From assembly GCA_903858115.1 (NCBI GenBank), contig CAIOHR010000033.1, positions 1 to 64,000 of the forward strand: a stretch of DNA of 64,000 nucleotides. The letters are read 5' to 3'. Each line of letters starts with the position of its first letter. Within the stretch, counting starts at the first letter, position 1. This document shows positions 26,254-35,361 of this stretch, one piece after another. Source of the DNA: an uncultured Pirellula sp. (GTDB lineage: Bacteria > Planctomycetota > Planctomycetia > Pirellulales > Pirellulaceae). A model generated the notes under the pieces. It was given only the letters and a program-made list of their open reading frames with translations. It was not told the origin of the DNA and ran no database searches. A program made the position numbers and the translations under genes.

Positions 26254-29200
26254 ATGAAATTGTGGTTTGCTTCGTTCGTTCTTTGTTTATTCGCTCCGAC
26301 GTTCAGCTTGGCTCAAGAAGCATCGTCCACTCCGAAGCCGGACGAGAAGAAAGCAGATGTCTCGAAAACAGCGATGGAATCTCGAGTGCCCGAACTTTTG
26401 GGCTCGCTCAAGTTTCGGGGGATCGGACCTGCGTTGATGTCAGGCCGCATCGCCGATATCGCTCTGGACGCATCGAATCCAAATGTTTGGTACATCGCGG
26501 CCGGATCGGGGGGAGTTTGGAAAACGACGAACGCGGGTTCCACGTTCACTCCGATCTTCGATTCGCAATCGTCTTACTCGATCGGATGTGTCACGATCGA
26601 CCCCAATCGTCCCGATACGGTTTGGGTCGGAACAGGCGAGAACGTCGGCGGCAGACATATCGGATTTGGCGACGGCATTTACCGAAGCAACGATGGTGGC
26701 AAGTCATTTAGGAATGTCGGGCTCGCTCATTCGGAACACATCAGCAAGATCGTCGTTGACTCCTCGAATTCCGATACGGTTTATGTCGCCGTGCAAGGTC
26801 CCCTATGGTCCCCAGGAGGAGAGCGAGGGCTTTTTAAGACGACCGACGGAGGAGCAACCTGGAACAACATCCTGAGCAAAGGACCTTACTGCGGTGTAAC
26901 GGATATCGTGATCGATCCCAAGGATCCATCGGTGATCTATGCAGCGACGCATCAACGGCATCGGACCGTTTGGGCTTTGCTGAATACCGGCCCTGAATCC
27001 GGTATCTTCAAATCGACGGATGCGGGAGCCACATGGAAAGAGCTCACGAATGGCATCCCTGGTGGCGACAAAGGGAAAATTGCATTGGGTGTTTCCCCTC
27101 AAGAAAACAACGTCGTTTATGCTTCGGTGGAAACCGTCAACCGCGAAGGTGGATTCTATCGCAGCACCAATGCAGGTGAATCGTGGGAAAAGCGGAGTTC
27201 TTTCGTTTCCGGCGGGACGGGACCTCACTACTATCAAGAAATTTATTTGGATCCTCATCGATTCGATGTGATCTATCACGCGAACGATACGTTGGTACGA
27301 AGCCTCGATGGGGGAAAGACGTTTGAGCCTATTGAGCGAGGATCGAAACATGTGGACAACCATGCGGTCGTGTTTCATCCGAACGACAAAGACTTTCTGT
27401 TGGTAGGTTGCGATGGCGGTGTCTATCGTTCGAACGATTTCGGCGCAACGTATTCTTTCTTTGGCAATTTGCCCCTGACTCAGTTCTACAAAGTCGACGT
27501 CGACTACGATTTACCGTTCTACCATGTAGTGGGTGGCACCCAGGATAATAACTCCCAGTACGGCCCTGTGGCGACTCGTTTTGTTCAGGGGATCACGAAC
27601 GCCGATTGGCAAATTACGATCGGTGGCGATGGACATGACAATGCCATCGATCCGACCGATCCGAATATTCTTTACTGCGAGTCCCAGCAAGGGATGATTG
27701 CACGATTTGATCGAAAGACGGGAGAATCGATGTCCATCAGACCGCAGCCGGCAGCGGGGGAAGAGGATCTGCGTTTCAATTGGGATTCACCCATCCTCCT
27801 CAGCCCCCACAATCCCAAACGTATCTACTTCGGAAGCAAAAAACTGCACCGAAGCGATGACCGTGGCGATTCATGGACAACCATCAGTCCCGATTTGTCC
27901 AAAGGGCAAGATCGTTGGAAACTGCCAGTCATGGGAAGAGTCTGGGGGATCGATGCGGGCTATGACCTGTTGGCGATGAGCGCCTATGGCAACATCACTT
28001 CCGTCAGCGAATCACCCGTTGTCGAAGGTCTCTTGTACGTTGGTACAGACGATGGACTCATCCAGGTATCCGAAGACGCGGGCAAATCATGGCGAAAAGT
28101 CGATCGGTTCTTTGACATTCCGGAAGGAGCATTTGTCAACGATGTGAAAGCAGATCGACATGATGCAAACACCGTTTACGCCTGTCTGGATCATCACAAG
28201 ACCGGAGATTACAAACCGTATTTGCTCAAGAGCACGGACCGAGGTCGCACTTGGACCAGTATCGCTTCGAATTTGCCAGACCGTCATTTGGTTTGGCGTA
28301 TCGAACAAGATCATGTGAAGGCGAATCTGTTGTTTTTAGGAACCGAGTTCGGTGTCTTCACTTCGTTGGATGCGGGAGGAAAGTGGCATAAACTTTCGAA
28401 TGGCATGCCTACCATTCCGGTGCGTGATCTCGCCATTCAAAAGCGAGAAAACGACTTGGTGTGTGCAACGTTTGGTCGAGGATTTTATGTACTAGACGAT
28501 TACTCCGTGCTAAGAGAACTGGAACCGAACGCGCTCGAAAAGCCAGCCGTTGTGTTTCCCGTTCGCCGAAGCTGGTGGTATCGACAAGCGGATAAACTTG
28601 GCGGCCGCAGCGGCTTTCAAGGAGATAGCTTTTTCACTTCGGACAATCCGACGTATGGCGCTGTGATGACAGTGCATCTTCGAGATTCTTTCAAATCCCT
28701 GAAGTCCACTCGCAAAGAGGCGGAGCAGAAAGCGAAGAAAGAGAACAAAGATGCCATGGTGCCGAGCCTCGAAGAATTGGAGAAGGAACAAAACGAACCG
28801 TCACCGATGCGCTACTTGCAGATTACGGACGAGTCGGATGCATTTGTAGCTCGGGTCAATCTGCCAAACGAGAAAGGCCTTCATCGAGTGGCCTGGGATT
28901 TCCGCAAGGCTCCTTTGCCAGGTGCTCGCTTTCGACCATGGGCCTTCCCAGGCAAATACAAAGCGATCGTCATCGAATGGGATGGCAAAGAATCGAAGAA
29001 GCTATCGGATCCAATCACGTTTGTCGTAGAACCTTTGCAAACTCCAACCATGCAACCTGTGGATCGGAATGATATTGAGGAGTTCCAAAAGGCGTTGATG
29101 GCACAACAAAGTCGACTGACGAGTGTCAGCCGAAAACTCACCCGAGCTGTTAAAATGCTTGACGAGGCCAAGGGCATTGTGACGAGCAGCATTGCTGAGC

Positions 29201-29520
29201 CAGCAACTTACTTGGCAGAAATATCCGCCATGCAAGTGGAAGTATCAGCGTTCGAAAAGAGTCTCTTTGGCAGCCCGATTTTGAACGATCGTTTTATCGA
29301 GCAGATCCCCACGCCAGCCAACCGACTCTCCACGATCATGTTCAGCGCCTTTGGTTCTACCCATGGACCAACGAAGACACATCGCGAGCAGTTTGAGATT
29401 GCGAAGAAGGAGTTGTCCGAGTCGTTACCAAAACTCGAACAGTTTCTGACCGACCGGGTCAACGCGTTCAAGAAGAAGCTGGAAGGATTGGGCATCGAGT
29501 TAATCAACGAACCCAACTAA
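26254..29520 (+). CDS. Secreted VPS10/sortilin-like BNR-repeat protein (glycosyl-hydrolase-like propeller)
   Basis: Large exported protein of 1088 residues. The start at 26254 gives a clean signal peptide (MKLWFASFVLCLFAPTFSLAQ). It consists of many BNR/Asp-box repeats of the type SxDxGxxW (for example STDAGATW, TTDGGATW, STNAGESW, SEDAGKSW, STDRGRTW), separated by strands typical of ten-bladed sortilin-like propellers. A Lys/Glu-rich stretch near residues 800-850 and helical C-terminal region follow. Such proteins are often annotated as glycosyl hydrolases but catalytic residues are usually not conserved and a binding role is equally likely. Family assignment is firm, activity is not. Confidence 0.85.
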   Translation: MKLWFASFVLCLFAPTFSLAQEASSTPKPDEKKADVSKTAMESRVPELLGSLKFRGIGPALMSGRIADIALDASNPNVWYIAAGSGGVWKTTNAGSTFTPIFDSQSSYSIGCVTIDPNRPDTVWVGTGENVGGRHIGFGDGIYRSNDGGKSFRNVGLAHSEHISKIVVDSSNSDTVYVAVQGPLWSPGGERGLFKTTDGGATWNNILSKGPYCGVTDIVIDPKDPSVIYAATHQRHRTVWALLNTGPESGIFKSTDAGATWKELTNGIPGGDKGKIALGVSPQENNVVYASVETVNREGGFYRSTNAGESWEKRSSFVSGGTGPHYYQEIYLDPHRFDVIYHANDTLVRSLDGGKTFEPIERGSKHVDNHAVVFHPNDKDFLLVGCDGGVYRSNDFGATYSFFGNLPLTQFYKVDVDYDLPFYHVVGGTQDNNSQYGPVATRFVQGITNADWQITIGGDGHDNAIDPTDPNILYCESQQGMIARFDRKTGESMSIRPQPAAGEEDLRFNWDSPILLSPHNPKRIYFGSKKLHRSDDRGDSWTTISPDLSKGQDRWKLPVMGRVWGIDAGYDLLAMSAYGNITSVSESPVVEGLLYVGTDDGLIQVSEDAGKSWRKVDRFFDIPEGAFVNDVKADRHDANTVYACLDHHKTGDYKPYLLKSTDRGRTWTSIASNLPDRHLVWRIEQDHVKANLLFLGTEFGVFTSLDAGGKWHKLSNGMPTIPVRDLAIQKRENDLVCATFGRGFYVLDDYSVLRELEPNALEKPAVVFPVRRSWWYRQADKLGGRSGFQGDSFFTSDNPTYGAVMTVHLRDSFKSLKSTRKEAEQKAKKENKDAMVPSLEELEKEQNEPSPMRYLQITDESDAFVARVNLPNEKGLHRVAWDFRKAPLPGARFRPWAFPGKYKAIVIEWDGKESKKLSDPITFVVEPLQTPTMQPVDRNDIEEFQKALMAQQSRLTSVSRKLTRAVKMLDEAKGIVTSSIAEPATYLAEISAMQVEVSAFEKSLFGSPILNDRFIEQIPTPANRLSTIMFSAFGSTHGPTKTHREQFEIAKKELSESLPKLEQFLTDRVNAFKKKLEGLGIELINEPN

Positions 29521-29535
29521 AGAGAACGACCGGTT

Positions 29536-29611
29536 TAGTAACCCTACCCTGGGAGGTTGAGCCGATGGGCGCTAGCGGGCCCTAGCCCCGGTTGCTGCCC
29601 TGGGAGGGTGA
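29536..29611. repeat. Palindromic repeat with 19-bp unit shared with 45906-45924
   Basis: GC-rich region with several self-complementary segments: outer arms around ACCCT and AGGGT and an inner CTAGCGGGCCCTAG. The 19-mer at 29558-29576 recurs exactly, in opposite orientation, at 45906-45924. It follows the VPS10-like gene and may also help end its transcript. Confidence 0.6.
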
Positions 29612-29714
29612 CTTTTGTTGAAAATTCCTGCAAAAAACCGTACGATCTCCGAAGGAGAGTAGTATCTCTGACTGTCGAATGAACAATTACCATTCCATCC
29701 TTGAACGTATTACG

Positions 29715-30602
29715 ATGGACCACACTGTTGCATGGGTCTGTGGCTGTTCTTGTTGGGTAGCTGGTTTATCGTTGGCCGCCCAAGAGCCGCAGAGCCCATC
29801 GCCGATGGTGGAGCATGTTCGCGAACATCCGAGATTGGAGAAGCAACATCTAACGGGCGAGCGAATTCCTATATCGCTCGGTACTTTGACCATTCTTCAA
29901 TCATTGCGCGAATCAAAGGCGGTCGACGCTATTCCTTTGGTGATTGCTTTCCACTGTGGAGATTGGATCCCGGAAGTTGCCGTCAGTCGATTGCCCGATC
30001 CATGGCCTTGTTTGACGATCCAATTGGGATCAGGTTCTTCGAAGTACGCGAAGCCTTTTGCCGAGGACAATCGACTGCTGGATCGGTTGGTCGAGGAAGC
30101 TTCTCTGCATCTGAAAAGACCGATCGCGGAAGTCGTGCTAGTCGGTTGGTCAGCCGGTTATGGAGCCATTGGCCAGATATTGGGTCATGAGGAACGGCGC
30201 GTCAATGTATCGGCTGTCTTGTTGATTGACGGTTTGCATACAAGCTATGAAAACGGAAAGCCAGGCCCGAAAGAATCTTCCCTGCAGACCAAGTCGCTTC
30301 AACCTTATTTGGCATTCGCTCGCAAGGCTGTGGATGGCAAGCAGTGCATGATGATTGTTCACAGTGAGATATTTCCTGGAACCTATGCTAGTACGACGGA
30401 AACAGCCGATTGGCTATTGCAGCAGTTGAATCTGAAGCGGAATGCTGTTCTGCGTTGGGGGCCGATGAAGACTCAGATCTTAGGGGAGACGTTACAAGAG
30501 AGCTTCGTGGTTCGCGCCTTTGCCGGCAACTCAGCCCCAGATCATGTCGATTTGTTGCACGCTTTACCTGATCTATTGGCAGAAGTAATCAGCAAGCGCT
30601 AG
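29715..30602 (+). CDS. Secreted alpha/beta hydrolase-like protein
   Basis: Probable exported serine hydrolase of 295 residues. The signal region is VAWVCGCSCWVAGLSLAAQ. A nucleophile elbow GWSAGYG (GxSxG) occurs mid-protein, an acid residue candidate is in LLIDGLH, and the histidine candidate is in PDHVDLLHALP near the C-terminus, so a catalytic triad is plausible. The start at 29715 was chosen for signal-peptide fit; 29679 is an upstream alternative. Substrate unknown; esterase or peptidase activity could fit. Confidence 0.6.
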   Translation: MDHTVAWVCGCSCWVAGLSLAAQEPQSPSPMVEHVREHPRLEKQHLTGERIPISLGTLTILQSLRESKAVDAIPLVIAFHCGDWIPEVAVSRLPDPWPCLTIQLGSGSSKYAKPFAEDNRLLDRLVEEASLHLKRPIAEVVLVGWSAGYGAIGQILGHEERRVNVSAVLLIDGLHTSYENGKPGPKESSLQTKSLQPYLAFARKAVDGKQCMMIVHSEIFPGTYASTTETADWLLQQLNLKRNAVLRWGPMKTQILGETLQESFVVRAFAGNSAPDHVDLLHALPDLLAEVISKR

Positions 30603-30768
30603 AGCAATGCTTATTTGGCCGTAACGGCTGCCTATCATGGCGCTAAAGCCACCCACAGATAAAGGCTATCGGCGCTCGAACAGCGGCCGATGGAGCGTTT
30701 GTCTTCTCCACAACAGCAAATGCATCAAAAGATGGGGTTTCCCATGACTGACGCTGGGGAGTTCGAAC

Positions 30769-30812
30769 AGAATTCGATCGATTCGGACGTACCGCTACTT
30801 CGATCGAATTCT
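30769..30812. repeat. Perfect 13-bp inverted repeat carrying the RAYT-associated 13-mer
   Basis: Arms AGAATTCGATCGA and TCGATCGAATTCT enclose an 18-base loop. The loop holds GACGTACCGCTAC (30786-30798), the same 13-mer found next to the intact RAYT at 787-799. This links the hairpin to that transposase family. Confidence 0.6.
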
Positions 30813-30822
30813 TTCGTTCCGC

Positions 30823-31125
30823 TTAAGAGATGTTATTCGGTGCCGCGTTAACGAATCGAGCCGTCAGCCGATGTTCGCTAGATGCCGAACACCCAACTTG
30901 CTTGCCAACTCTCGCAGTCGATTGGCCTAACGTAAACCCTTTCACGATCCCCTTCCGCAGTGATCCTTGACGTTGGCGATCTTCGATCGGAACCAACCAC
31001 AACGCATCTTCGATATCGCCACTCACCTCTTGGGCAGCAACACTGCCGTTGCGAATTTGCTCGAAGGCTTCCATGCGCCCTTGAGCGACTGCGTTATCCA
31101 CCCGTTCTTGATACTGGCATGTGGA
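30823..31125 (-). pseudogene. Decayed RAYT transposase copy with internal deletion
   Basis: The readable part matches the C-terminal region of the intact RAYT at 879-1916: GRMxxxEQIRNGSVAA, VSGDIEDALWLVPIEDRQR and GFTLGQ align with that protein. After GFTLGQ the sequence jumps to unrelated residues. DNA similarity then resumes at the very 3' end (CAGCCGATGTTCGC, near 30864), which shows an internal deletion. The N-terminal HUH domain is absent, so the copy is inactive. It could at most act in trans as repeat sequence. Confidence 0.75.
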
Positions 31126-31351
31126 TGATCTGTAACTAAAGCGTGAGTTTTCGTTTGCTAGGCTTTCAGCATGCCAATCAGACTCGTCGTTCCTGCTTGA
31201 AAAATACTACCATCTGGATTGTCCACGTGGGATCCTAGCCGAAACCAGCACGGATACTAAAGTATTCGCATCACCACGTCGCTTGTCGACGTGGGATGGT
31301 GGCCAGTGCATGGATTTCACATCTCGACCACCGCTCCATGCCGACAAGCGG

Positions 31352-31411
31352 CTGATGGTGGCGTCTCAGTCCTGATGGTGGCGTCTCAGTCCTGATGGTG
31401 GCGTCTCAGTC
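31352..31411. repeat. Three perfect tandem copies of a 20-bp unit
   Basis: CTGATGGTGGCGTCTCAGTC is repeated three times without a mismatch, with no spacer. Perfect identity suggests recent slippage or amplification. It is not a CRISPR because no spacers separate the units. Confidence 0.9.
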
Positions 31412-31500
31412 CATTGCTCTTGATCTGGTTACGGCTATTGCCCGACGCAGGCAAGCTGCTTCGTAGCGTTATGTTATCGAGGTGATGTAGGAGGCTGACC

Positions 31501-32553
31501 CTAGGCAGCGAATCGGTCCGCCGCAGGAATGATCGATTGATTTGGTAGTCCTCTCGCAATCGATTGGACGATCTCCATCGCGATACTCAGTGCTGCTGCG
31601 CCTGAATGCCCGTTGACGGTCACGGGTTGACCTGACGTGATAGCCAACAAGAATTCGCGATGCTCAAGGGAAATGGCGTTTACGTTTGCTGGCTTGACTT
31701 CGGTCTTGGACAGCCACTCACCGAACAGTTGATCTTTTATTTTCGAACGCAAATCGGCAGGCAGTTCATCGGCTTGACGGCGTCCTGAAGCAACGTCTGC
31801 ATGAGGGTCTACCTTCACGAAAGTTCCAGCTGCAAAGTCGAGATAACAGATCCCTTCATCGGAATAGACCTGCATCGTTCGTTTCGGATTTTCGGCGATT
31901 CGCGAAGCTCGAAGCTGAGCTAATGTCCCATTGCGGAACCGTAGTTGTGCCATGGCAAAGTCCTCGTGTTTGCCTAACACATTCCAGCCGTACGCTTGAA
32001 CGTTATCGATAGGCGATTGGACTATGCTGAGAATCAGATCGATGTCGTGGATCATCAAATCCATGACGATACCGATATCCGTACTGCGCCCTGTGTAGGT
32101 ACCTTCGCGGGCTGCTTCGATGTAGCGAATCGAATCGCGTTTCCACGATGAAGAGGCTGCCGTCCAGACTGGATTGAATCGTTCCACATGGCCGACTTGG
32201 AGTGTGCAATGATTCTCATGCGCTAGCGCTACGAGACTATGCGATTCGTCCGTCGTGGCTGCGATCGGCTTTTCCATGAAGGTGTGAATGCCACGTTCTA
32301 AAGCCCACGAGCCGATTTCGTGGTGAAGAAACGTCGGGGCGGCTACGACCACGCCATCTACTTGGCTTTCGAGCGATCTATAGTCCTCAACTGTCGCCAG
32401 ATTAAGATCGTTTTCAACGATCGCTCGCGATTGAGGAGACGGATCTGCGACTCCGACCAGTGAGCATTCCGCGCTAGCCGATAGAAGCTTCGCATGGATG
32501 CGGCCAAGATGTCCTCCACCGATGACAGCAATGCGTGGACAGACAAGACTCAT
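31501..32553 (-). CDS. Cytosolic Gfo/Idh/MocA oxidoreductase in the lipid A operon
   Basis: NAD(P)-dependent oxidoreductase of 350 residues without a signal peptide. The Rossmann motif GGGHLGRIH lies at 12-20 and the EKP motif at 94-96 (TFMEKPIAAT). It is the last gene of a minus-strand series OmpH-LpxC-LpxA-this gene, 32 bases after lpxA. The context suggests action on a UDP-sugar, for example GnnA-like oxidation of UDP-GlcNAc at C3 in making GlcNAc3N-type lipid A. No GnnB aminotransferase is present in the window. Family is firm; the lipid A role is inferred from position. Confidence 0.8.
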   Translation of the reverse strand: MSLVCPRIAVIGGGHLGRIHAKLLSASAECSLVGVADPSPQSRAIVENDLNLATVEDYRSLESQVDGVVVAAPTFLHHEIGSWALERGIHTFMEKPIAATTDESHSLVALAHENHCTLQVGHVERFNPVWTAASSSWKRDSIRYIEAAREGTYTGRSTDIGIVMDLMIHDIDLILSIVQSPIDNVQAYGWNVLGKHEDFAMAQLRFRNGTLAQLRASRIAENPKRTMQVYSDEGICYLDFAAGTFVKVDPHADVASGRRQADELPADLRSKIKDQLFGEWLSKTEVKPANVNAISLEHREFLLAITSGQPVTVNGHSGAAALSIAMEIVQSIARGLPNQSIIPAADRFAA

Positions 32554-32585
32554 GGCAGATTCTCCGAATCAACTAGGTTTTGAAA

Positions 32586-33425
32586 TTAGGCTGCTTCACG
32601 TTCGCTTGCCGAATGTCCAGCCGATGAGCTTCTTCTATCTCGGCCGCGTCCATGCTTGCCTAGATTCGACTCATCGATGAAAGCGAAGAGTGTTTCTAAT
32701 TCCGGCATCAGCGAACCGTTCCCTTGAAGAATTTCACGCGCATGCTTCACACCAACTTTTGAACGATACAAAAGTTTGTGGGCTTCGCTAATCGCTCGGA
32801 TCGAGGGAGTGGAAAAATTCTTTCGTTTCAGTGCGACGACATTGACACAACGCGGCCGTGCTGGGAATCCTTCGGCGAGCATGAATGGAGGAATGTCTTG
32901 CAGTACCCGCGAGAGACCGCTGACAAAGGCATAGCAACCGATGGAAGCAAAATGATGAACTGCCACGCCACCGCTGAGAGTTGCATCGTGTTCGACACGC
33001 ACGTGTCCACCGAGCATGACAGTATTGGCCATGATGACTCGATCTTCGACGATACAATCGTGGGCCACGTGAGAATTGGCCATGAAGTAGCAGTTATGTC
33101 CGATTCGCGTTGTGCCTTCGTCTTTCTCTGTGCCTCGGTTCACGGTAACGCATTCGCGGAATACATTGCCGTCCCCGATGATTACTTGGGTCGGCGACCC
33201 TTGATAGGAGAGATCTTGCGGTTCGCCACCGATCACACAGCCGGGGAAAAATCGATTGTCCCTACCGATAGACGTATGACCCGTCAACGTTACGCTATTC
33301 TCGAGACGCGTGCCGCGTCCGATCTTTACATTGGCGCCTACGACGCAATGGTGGCCGATACGAACATCGTCGTCTAATTCGGCTCTAGGATCCACCACCG
33401 CAGTGTGGGCAATTATTGTTGGCAT
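32586..33425 (-). CDS. lpxA: UDP-N-acetylglucosamine acyltransferase
   Basis: Catalyses the first acylation in lipid A biosynthesis, transferring a hydroxyacyl chain from ACP to O3 of UDP-GlcNAc (or the N3 of UDP-GlcNAc3N in some species). The 279-residue protein is a left-handed beta helix with hexapeptide repeats (VRIGHHCVVGANVKIGRG). Diagnostic blocks are GGEPQDLSY, IGDGNVFRECVTVNRGT and the catalytic H122 in HVAHDC. The C-terminal helical domain is followed by an unusual Arg/Ser-rich tail. It is co-directional with lpxC and 64 bases downstream of it. Acyl-chain length cannot be judged by eye. Confidence 0.95.
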   Translation of the reverse strand: MPTIIAHTAVVDPRAELDDDVRIGHHCVVGANVKIGRGTRLENSVTLTGHTSIGRDNRFFPGCVIGGEPQDLSYQGSPTQVIIGDGNVFRECVTVNRGTEKDEGTTRIGHNCYFMANSHVAHDCIVEDRVIMANTVMLGGHVRVEHDATLSGGVAVHHFASIGCYAFVSGLSRVLQDIPPFMLAEGFPARPRCVNVVALKRKNFSTPSIRAISEAHKLLYRSKVGVKHAREILQGNGSLMPELETLFAFIDESNLGKHGRGRDRRSSSAGHSASEREAA

Positions 33426-33489
33426 TGGTCATATTCCTGGCAAAGCGTCATGCTTGTTTGGGAAACCGTTGAACTCGCTCGAGAGCGAT

Positions 33490-34395
33490 TCACGCAGCCT
33501 TCCTCACATTGTTTGATTTCCATTCTGAGCTATCCGACAATCGTTGTCGTTCAGCCAGCTCATTCAACTCAACAGCGAGCAAACCATTCAATCGATGGCC
33601 GCTCCTATGGGCGATAATCTTTCCTTGGATGCGGTAGCCGCACAAAGAGAGGTCACCTACAACATCCAGCAGTTTGTGTCGCGAGCATTCGTCTTCGAAT
33701 CGTAATGAATTATCGACAGGCCCGTTGGGACCAAATACGATAAGGTCACGATAGGTGACATGCGAGGCCACACCTTTGGATTGAAGCTGTCGTGCTTCGT
33801 GTTCTTCTAAAAACGTTCGTGCGGGAGCAATCGAGTCAGTAAACGTATCGCGTTCAATCATCAATGTTGAATCGCATTTGGGCACCGAACTCTCGGAACC
33901 ATAATCCAATTCGTAACGAATGGTGAGTCCGGGATCTCGGGAAGGGATCGCCATGACCCATTGATGTTCGTCACCGAGTCGGATCGGAGCGGTGACACTC
34001 ACGGTCTGACTTGGTAATAGCTGCCGTCGATGCCCCGCTCTTTCCAAGGCAATCGCAAATGCTAGTGCACTACCGTCCATGCCAGGCATTTCCGGTGCAT
34101 CGCATTCGACGATGCAGTTGTCAATTTCCAGGGCATAGAGTGCCGCTAGGACATGCTCGACCATCTCGACATGCGTACCACTATGCACCAACGTCGTACG
34201 CAGTTGAGTATCACGACGGTAAGCAACATGAGCCGGGACTTTCGGTCTATCCGGCAGATCGCTTCGACAGAAAACAATTCCAGAATTTGGCTCGGCTGGC
34301 AAAAACGTCAAGCTGACGGCGCGTCCAGACCAGTAGCCTCTTCCGCTAACGTGCGTCACATGCTCAATCGTTTGTTGAAACCGTAGTTGCTGCAT
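33490..34395 (-). CDS. lpxC: UDP-3-O-acyl-N-acetylglucosamine deacetylase
   Basis: Zinc deacetylase for the committed step of lipid A synthesis, 301 residues. Active-site residues are all visible: E80 and H81 in HVEMVEHVLAAL, H240 and D244 in RHKLLDVVGDL, and H267 in HRSGH. Unlike the Bacteroidetes form it has no fused FabZ domain, and fabZ is not adjacent. The gene follows ompH by 52 bases and precedes lpxA. Its presence, with LpxA and a Skp-like chaperone, supports a Gram-negative-type outer membrane in this organism. Confidence 0.95.
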   Translation of the reverse strand: MQQLRFQQTIEHVTHVSGRGYWSGRAVSLTFLPAEPNSGIVFCRSDLPDRPKVPAHVAYRRDTQLRTTLVHSGTHVEMVEHVLAALYALEIDNCIVECDAPEMPGMDGSALAFAIALERAGHRRQLLPSQTVSVTAPIRLGDEHQWVMAIPSRDPGLTIRYELDYGSESSVPKCDSTLMIERDTFTDSIAPARTFLEEHEARQLQSKGVASHVTYRDLIVFGPNGPVDNSLRFEDECSRHKLLDVVGDLSLCGYRIQGKIIAHRSGHRLNGLLAVELNELAERQRLSDSSEWKSNNVRKAA

Positions 34396-34447
34396 TCGGA
34401 ATTGTTTTCTACTTACAAAAAGTCCCTAACCGTCAGATGACGCAACT

Positions 34448-35146
34448 CTACTTGCGGTTTCCAGTCACAGGAGTTGCCATTCGATTCCCAGCGGTATTGG
34501 CTGTTGCCGTGGGAACTGCTGGAACACGCGACTTCAGTACGTAGAGAACGTAGTCGGTAACATCCAGTCCAGGGGCTTGGAACAATACGTCCCTTTGAAC
34601 ACCGAAACTAACCGATTGTGGATTCTTCGGATTCATTTCATTCTGCTCTTTGCTGTAACGCAGAACGAGATCGAACTTGTAGGCTTCGGCAACTGTGTTG
34701 ATCGCAGCGCTAACGTCTTGGTACGATTTGGCCATCACGGTTGCTCGCTTCTCAGCAAACTCTTTTTCTTGACCTAAGAAGTCAACTCGAAGCTTACTCT
34801 CTTGATTGAGCAATTGTTCCTGCTTCGCTTTGAAGTCGGGATGACTAGTATCGAACGCGCCAGCAGCCGCAGCCACTTTTTCACTTTCGGCTAACAACGA
34901 CGTTCGGCGTTGTTCGATTTGCTCCTGGGCGGTCTTCACCTCGGCATTGAGTCGTTCCATCTCTGCATTCAAGTTGGGATGATTCTTGATGATGTAGCCA
35001 ACATCAACCAATGCCACAGAAGTCGCGCCTGTCTTCGGAGGCTGAGACGGTGGCGTGTTGCCTGCCGCTGCAGGAGCTTGGGCTAGGGCGTTTGCTGAGC
35101 AAATCCCCATCATGGCGACGGTCGCGAGAGAAATTCGTAAACGCAC
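34448..35146 (-). CDS. OmpH/Skp family periplasmic chaperone
   Basis: Exported 232-residue protein with signal peptide (ISLATVAMMGICSANALAQ). The core from VALVDVGYIIKNHPNLNAEMERL to NTVAEAYKFDLVLRY is the OmpH fold: a short beta core and two long helices that form a coiled coil rich in Glu, Gln and Lys. It would bind unfolded outer-membrane proteins such as the porin in this window. Upstream of lpxC, as in the usual skp-lpx neighbourhood, though bamA and lpxD are not seen here. The Ala/Pro-rich N-terminal segment and Thr/Ala-rich C-terminus are extensions typical of planctomycete members. Confidence 0.85.
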   Translation of the reverse strand: MRLRISLATVAMMGICSANALAQAPAAAGNTPPSQPPKTGATSVALVDVGYIIKNHPNLNAEMERLNAEVKTAQEQIEQRRTSLLAESEKVAAAAGAFDTSHPDFKAKQEQLLNQESKLRVDFLGQEKEFAEKRATVMAKSYQDVSAAINTVAEAYKFDLVLRYSKEQNEMNPKNPQSVSFGVQRDVLFQAPGLDVTDYVLYVLKSRVPAVPTATANTAGNRMATPVTGNRK

Positions 35147-35164
35147 TTGTTAGCACTCCTTGCT

Positions 35165-35246
35165 AAATGACTGTGAATGTCGTGACTGTGATTGTCGAAT
35201 GACAATGGTTGTCGTGATGACAGTGTTGTCTGTGACGGTTTTGTTC
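35165..35246. repeat. Degenerate TGT/GAC-rich low-complexity tract
   Basis: Short words such as TGTCGTGA, TGACTGTGA and ATGACA recur imperfectly across 80 bases upstream of the chaperone gene on the minus strand. It lies in its presumed promoter/5' leader region. Confidence 0.5.
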
Positions 35247-35361
35247 ACATATTTTCAAGCGACAATCGATCCGTCGACCGCCGCAGTGTTTGTCTAGAGA
35301 GATATTTTCCCCTAGTACCGGCGGGATTCTGACAATTCGTGAAGCTCGCGTAAAGAGCGAT

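Larger units (their letters stand above)
30603..31500. other. Gene-poor region with transposon remnants and repeats
   Basis: No intact gene is visible in about 900 bases. It contains a perfect 13-bp inverted repeat, a decayed RAYT copy and a threefold 20-bp tandem repeat, each listed separately. Two related GTCCACGTGGGAT / GTCGACGTGGGAT segments lie between 31220 and 31300. The region reads as an insertion and deletion scar. Confidence 0.6.

Noticed and set aside
31352-31411. Possible CRISPR array
   Set aside because: The three 20-bp units are contiguous with no spacers, and no cas genes are present in the window.
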